NCBI RefSeq assembly: GCF_000176235.1 | Contig: NZ_ACZV01000004.1 | Span: 62,001-126,000, forward strand | From: Vibrio orientalis CIP 102891 = ATCC 33934 | Lineage (GTDB): Bacteria; Pseudomonadota; Gammaproteobacteria; Enterobacterales; Vibrionaceae | DNA: 64,000 bases | Direction of reading: 5' to 3' | In this document: piece by piece, positions 61,064-64,000 of the stretch | How the letters are laid out: every line of letters begins with the position of its first letter | How positions within the stretch are numbered: position 1 is the stretch's first letter | Notes under the pieces: generated by a model | Database searches by the model: none | Told to the model about the DNA's origin: nothing | The model's input: only the letters and a program-made list of their open reading frames with translations | Position numbers and translations under genes: made by a program

Positions 61064-62584
61064 TCAATGACCCACGCAGAGAGTAGTAGGTAGAAAACTT
61101 GGATAAGGTGTCTTATAACGTGCCGATACATCATAGCGTCCTGACAAATGATGGGTAGCTAAATACTTCCGTTGCTGCTCATTATAAAAGTGTTGTGTTG
61201 CCTCTAGCTCAATTGCTTCACCGTCACCGGCGCATATGAAATATTCATCGTCAGTGCCTGGAAAGGCAACAGGGTTTTCATCTATCAGTCCATACCTATC
61301 GGTCATCTTTCTTGACCTCCAAATATTTTCCGCCGTACCTCGCTCAAATCTCTTCAAATCTCGCCATTGTATGAACATGAAAACATCTTTTTGGGGGAGC
61401 GACGCAATATCATTCATTACTTCATTCGGGCTTGTACAGGTATCAAATACCACCACGTTATTATCCTCGACCCTAAACTGTAGTTTATCTTCATCTGTTA
61501 TATAAGAATCTACATTTTTCTTCCGCCAAGAGTCACCCCTAGGACTAAGGTAAAAAGAGGGAAAGCGTAGGCCATTGATGTCATCGATTTCAGCTGCATC
61601 AACAATGTCATAAACAGAATTGTCATGAAGTGAGTCGTAGCTCGCGCTATAGTTGAACTCAATTTTAAACAGAAAATCCTGCATCTCGGGTTTAGTGATA
61701 GATGAGAACGCTTTATCGACAGAGGCTTTGATTTTTCCAATGGATTTAGGGTGAGTGAGGTAAATCGGAATGAGTCCGTGTCCCGCGATGTCTAAATTAC
61801 TAGGTGCTATAGTGGTATTGGGTGTTGGAACGCTGCCTATCCCTGTAAATTGAAGTCCATTAATCACAAGGTCTGAGGTTGATAAAATATAATCACTGTT
61901 TGGGCTGAGAGTTGGTGACGCGGGAGCGATGTGAACGACGTGAATGTTATCGGTACCGTAGCCGCGCTGAGATGTCACATGCTTGTATGATTCATTCACC
62001 CATAAGTTTCCTTGCGAATGGGCGATGTATATTAGTTTTTTCCCTGTCCACGTCTGAGAGTCGTTGATAAGATGATGCTGCATCCTCGTTTGGTCGGTGT
62101 CGGGAGCATCAACTAATAGTGTCAGTGCCTTTAGGAACTCACGGATTTGTGCGTTCAGAGTTTGACTGATGGAGTCCCTAACAAATCCCCCAAACCAAGA
62201 AAAGACAGCACTAATTTTTTGGACGATAGAGCTGTTCGCTCTACCATTAATGATGTCCCAAAACGCCTCCCACCGGTCAAATTGTTTCTGCTCTAGCTCA
62301 TGAGTTCTTTGGTCAAAGGTTTCAGCGAAATCGGCCAATACGTTAAGACCGCTTCCGTCAATATAAGAATCGTTGTAGAAAAGCTGGTATTCAACAGGCT
62401 CCCCGTTGTACTGGCTGATACCTAGAGTGGATTTTATTTCATCCATCCCTGCTCTGGCTTGCTTTTGAGTTGTTGCAACGCCATTGAAGAAACCGATGGT
62501 GTAACCTTCAATTTTGCATGAGTTGGCGATTGCATTAAATGGCAGCAGAGCGGCAATCATGAGTGATATTGTTTGCCTATTCAC
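61064..62584 (-). CDS. Secreted lipase-fold protein
   Basis: This ~506-residue protein has a signal peptide ending FNAIANS and an alpha/beta-hydrolase-like core: strand KLIYIA followed by the elbow AHSQGNLWV (candidate Ser near residue 190), VHIAPASP with a possible acid region, and LDIAGHGL with a candidate His. GTG 62584 is preferred as start: AGAGG lies 9 bp upstream, and the signal peptide then begins correctly. It overlaps the preceding lipoprotein gene by 8 bp. The family is unknown to me; ester hydrolysis at the surface is inferred. Confidence 0.65.
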   Translation of the reverse strand: MNRQTISLMIAALLPFNAIANSCKIEGYTIGFFNGVATTQKQARAGMDEIKSTLGISQYNGEPVEYQLFYNDSYIDGSGLNVLADFAETFDQRTHELEQKQFDRWEAFWDIINGRANSSIVQKISAVFSWFGGFVRDSISQTLNAQIREFLKALTLLVDAPDTDQTRMQHHLINDSQTWTGKKLIYIAHSQGNLWVNESYKHVTSQRGYGTDNIHVVHIAPASPTLSPNSDYILSTSDLVINGLQFTGIGSVPTPNTTIAPSNLDIAGHGLIPIYLTHPKSIGKIKASVDKAFSSITKPEMQDFLFKIEFNYSASYDSLHDNSVYDIVDAAEIDDINGLRFPSFYLSPRGDSWRKKNVDSYITDEDKLQFRVEDNNVVVFDTCTSPNEVMNDIASLPQKDVFMFIQWRDLKRFERGTAENIWRSRKMTDRYGLIDENPVAFPGTDDEYFICAGDGEAIELEATQHFYNEQQRKYLATHHLSGRYDVSARYKTPYPSFLPTTLCVGH

Positions 62585-63167
62585 AATAATGTGCCTCTGC
62601 ATCTAGGAGTGTGCTTACGGAACCATCTAGTAGGTGATTATAAGCCAAATAAGCCATAGTGCGGGCTTTGGTGTTGTAAGTTAGCGCATCTAAGGTACTT
62701 GCTGTATTAGTTCTATCTCTTACAGGAATACCAACAAACTCTTTACAAGCGAGTACTTTGCCGTATCTATCCGCAATACCTAAAGCTTTTCTGATGTTCG
62801 CATCGGTCTTTTCAGCCCAGTCGTGATAAAGACTTTCTTGTGCTTGCCGAGCCTCTTGTTTTAAGGCCTTGCGAACTGGTTCAGTGACTTCTAACGCATC
62901 GATAAATGCCTCAATGTCATCGCGGATACCATCGTTATTTACATCAGTACCAGTAAGAGATTCGCTTCGATCGAGCAAGGGTTCAAATCTGTCATATAGC
63001 AGCCTTAGCTGATCATCAATGGTCTCTTGCGCCTTTAACTCTGCGACTAGCTCTGGGGTTTTCTCTATGTTTGATATAACAACTAGTTGCTCCGCAGAAC
63101 TTTCATTTGATTCATTGCAGCCTACAATTAATATCACCGATATAGTGCAAACTAACCAATTTTTCAT
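62577..63167 (-). CDS. Lipoprotein with EF-hand-like loop
   Basis: This 196-residue lipoprotein has a signal sequence ending in the lipobox LIVGC (Cys 17). Residues ~75-87 contain DVNNDGIRDDIEAF, a calcium-binding loop of the dockerin/EF-hand type. Two further cysteines (LACKEF, HYCE) may form a disulfide. The stop overlaps the start of the secreted lipase-fold gene, so the two are coupled; a chaperone-like or surface-anchoring partner is a reasonable guess. Confidence 0.72.
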   Translation of the reverse strand: MKNWLVCTISVILIVGCNESNESSAEQLVVISNIEKTPELVAELKAQETIDDQLRLLYDRFEPLLDRSESLTGTDVNNDGIRDDIEAFIDALEVTEPVRKALKQEARQAQESLYHDWAEKTDANIRKALGIADRYGKVLACKEFVGIPVRDRTNTASTLDALTYNTKARTMAYLAYNHLLDGSVSTLLDAEAHYCE

Positions 63168-63363
63168 TTCTGTTTCCCCTAGTATTTCAAATAAATACTA
63201 GAGAATACTGATAAACTAAGGTGCTGAATAATAAAGAATTTGCATAGTGATATAAGGAGTGGTGATAGGCGCAATGAATTGTAAGCGAGCATGAACCAAG
63301 AACAAGAATTGCAAGTACTTATCGAGCAGTTTTAATCACGTTCATTGTCAAAAAGACCAGCCC

Positions 63364-63455
63364 TAGACATCAAGCTTAGTGACTTTCCATACTTTTACTT
63401 ATTCATGAATTGCTAATGTTAGAATTCCTGAAGCTCATTTATGTCCAATAACTAG
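63364..63455 (+). repeat. Interspersed 92-bp repeat, copy 2
   Basis: It aligns with 42155-42246 at about two-thirds identity, with blocks TTTCCATAC and CTCATTTATGTCCA best conserved and a one-base internal shift near TTAGAA. Confidence 0.5.
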
Positions 63456-63469
63456 TCAAGTCTAACTAA

Positions 63470-63506
63470 CCCAAAAACAAAAAGGCGAACCAATGGGTTC
63501 GCCTTT
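63470..63506 (-). terminator. Terminator of gcvP
   Basis: On the minus strand AAAGGCGAACC pairs with GGTTCGCCTTT and is followed by a T-rich run, 22 bp beyond the gcvP stop. Confidence 0.9.
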
Positions 63507-63527
63507 GTCTATTTCGATACTACAAAA

Positions 63528-64000
63528 TTAATCTTCGTAGTTGTCGATGCTTGGGCATGAACAGATCAGGTTGCGGTCACCATATACGTTGTCTACACGG
63601 TTTACTGTTGGCCAGTATTTCCAAGACTTCGTCGCTGGTGATGGGAAGCAGCCTAGTTCGCGAGAGTATGGGCGATCCCATTCATCTTTTGAAAGATCAA
63701 CTTGAGTGTGAGGTGCGTTGACTAGAGGGTTGTTCTCTAGTGGCCATTCACCATTTTTCACTTTTGCCATCTCTTCGCGGATTGCGATCATCGCCTCACA
63801 GAAGCGGTCAAGCTCTTCTAGATCTTCCGATTCCGTTGGTTCAACCATTAGCGTGCCCGCCACAGGGAACGACATGGTTGGTGCGTGGAAACCGTAGTCC
63901 ATTAGACGCTTCGCGATATCTTCTTCGCTGATGCCTGTCTCTTCTTTTAGTGGACGAATATCGATAATACATTCGTGCGCTACGCGGCCGTTAGTACCAC
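63528..64000 (-). CDS. gcvP: Glycine dehydrogenase (decarboxylating), C-terminal part
   Basis: This is the last ~157 residues of the P-protein of the glycine cleavage system, which decarboxylates glycine on its PLP cofactor. The C-terminal signature is clear: [40 protein letters not shown] and NPLVNAPHT. The frame continues past the window edge, so the catalytic lysine is outside. Regulation cannot be seen from this end. Confidence 0.95.
   Translation of the reverse strand, partial: GTNGRVAHECIIDIRPLKEETGISEEDIAKRLMDYGFHAPTMSFPVAGTLMVEPTESEDLEELDRFCEAMIAIREEMAKVKNGEWPLENNPLVNAPHTQVDLSKDEWDRPYSRELGCFPSPATKSWKYWPTVNRVDNVYGDRNLICSCPSIDNYED

Larger units (their letters stand above)
63168..63527. 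other. Non-coding stretch between lipoprotein and gcvP genes
   Basis: It contains the second copy of the 92-bp interspersed repeat (63364-63455) and the gcvP terminator; nothing coding is visible. Confidence 0.5.

Noticed and set aside
1-64000. CRISPR arrays, tRNA or rRNA genes, insertion sequences, prophage
   Set aside because: No regular spaced repeats, cloverleaf genes, transposase or phage structural genes were found on either strand.

Overview
The window looks like Vibrio DNA, probably chromosome II of a Harveyi-clade-like species. The base composition is moderately AT-rich, Shine-Dalgarno sites are strong, and the families are typical of the genus: a YibL-type protein, an OmpU/OmpC-like porin, a VcINDY-like DASS carrier and many PTS genes. 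The right edge runs into gcvP, which V. cholerae carries on chromosome II. Species and replicon are inferences. No tRNA, rRNA, CRISPR array or intact insertion sequence was found.

Layout. 1-5.2 kb: a PTS-centred operon with an RpiA-like isomerase, an M20 dipeptidase, a GLC-family EIICB and an alginate-export-type porin; the substrate is unknown. 5.4-13.5 kb: housekeeping and small regulatory genes (YibL, LysR/GST pair, aromatic amino-acid carrier behind a TyrR-like box, DksA-type zinc finger, Cys-rich SO_0444-type metal permease, XRE regulator, LysR/hydrolase pair). 13.5-20.6 kb: a two-gene island resembling a type I Mokosh anti-phage system. Its 1643-residue protein joins a NERD nuclease-like domain, a degenerate kinase, an intact-looking kinase and an SF1 helicase. 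Its partner has a winged-helix-like N-terminus and a possible PLD-like C-terminus without the HKD motif. Two similar 17-mers flank the island. 20.7-25.7 kb: LacI regulator, porin, double SnoaL-like protein and MFS carrier. 26-29 kb: Na+ symporter and L-serine dehydratase, then gene remnants. 29.6-31.4 kb: divergent oxidoreductase/TetR pair with a very readable operator array.

31.5-42 kb is an accessory catabolic region: LysR/SDR, an aldehyde dehydrogenase with an aspartase-like lyase, LysR, an aldo/keto reductase, then a DMSP lyase (DddP) with a BCCT transporter. All DddP metal and catalytic residues are present at the family numbering. 42.4-44.1 kb: ArsR, SigZ and a Cys-tailed GST. A partial second copy of sigZ and a duplicated terminator bracket the next segment (44.1-48.4 kb), which carries LysR, ChbF- and ChbG-like enzymes and two small envelope genes.

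48.4-53.8 kb: MAPEG protein, a two-TM protein, acyltransferase, TetR, hydrolase, DASS carrier. 54.2-59.6 kb: an operon resembling the E. coli cmtAB-yggP-yggD-yggC cluster, extended by a YcdX-like PHP phosphatase. 59.6-63.2 kb: LysE/Lrp divergent pair and a secreted lipase-fold protein with its lipoprotein partner. 63.5-64 kb: the 3' end of gcvP.

Recurring themes are divergent regulator/target pairs, short hairpins placed between cistrons of sugar operons, and Cys-rich metal-related proteins whose promoters share an ArsR-like palindrome although the genes lie 32 kb apart.
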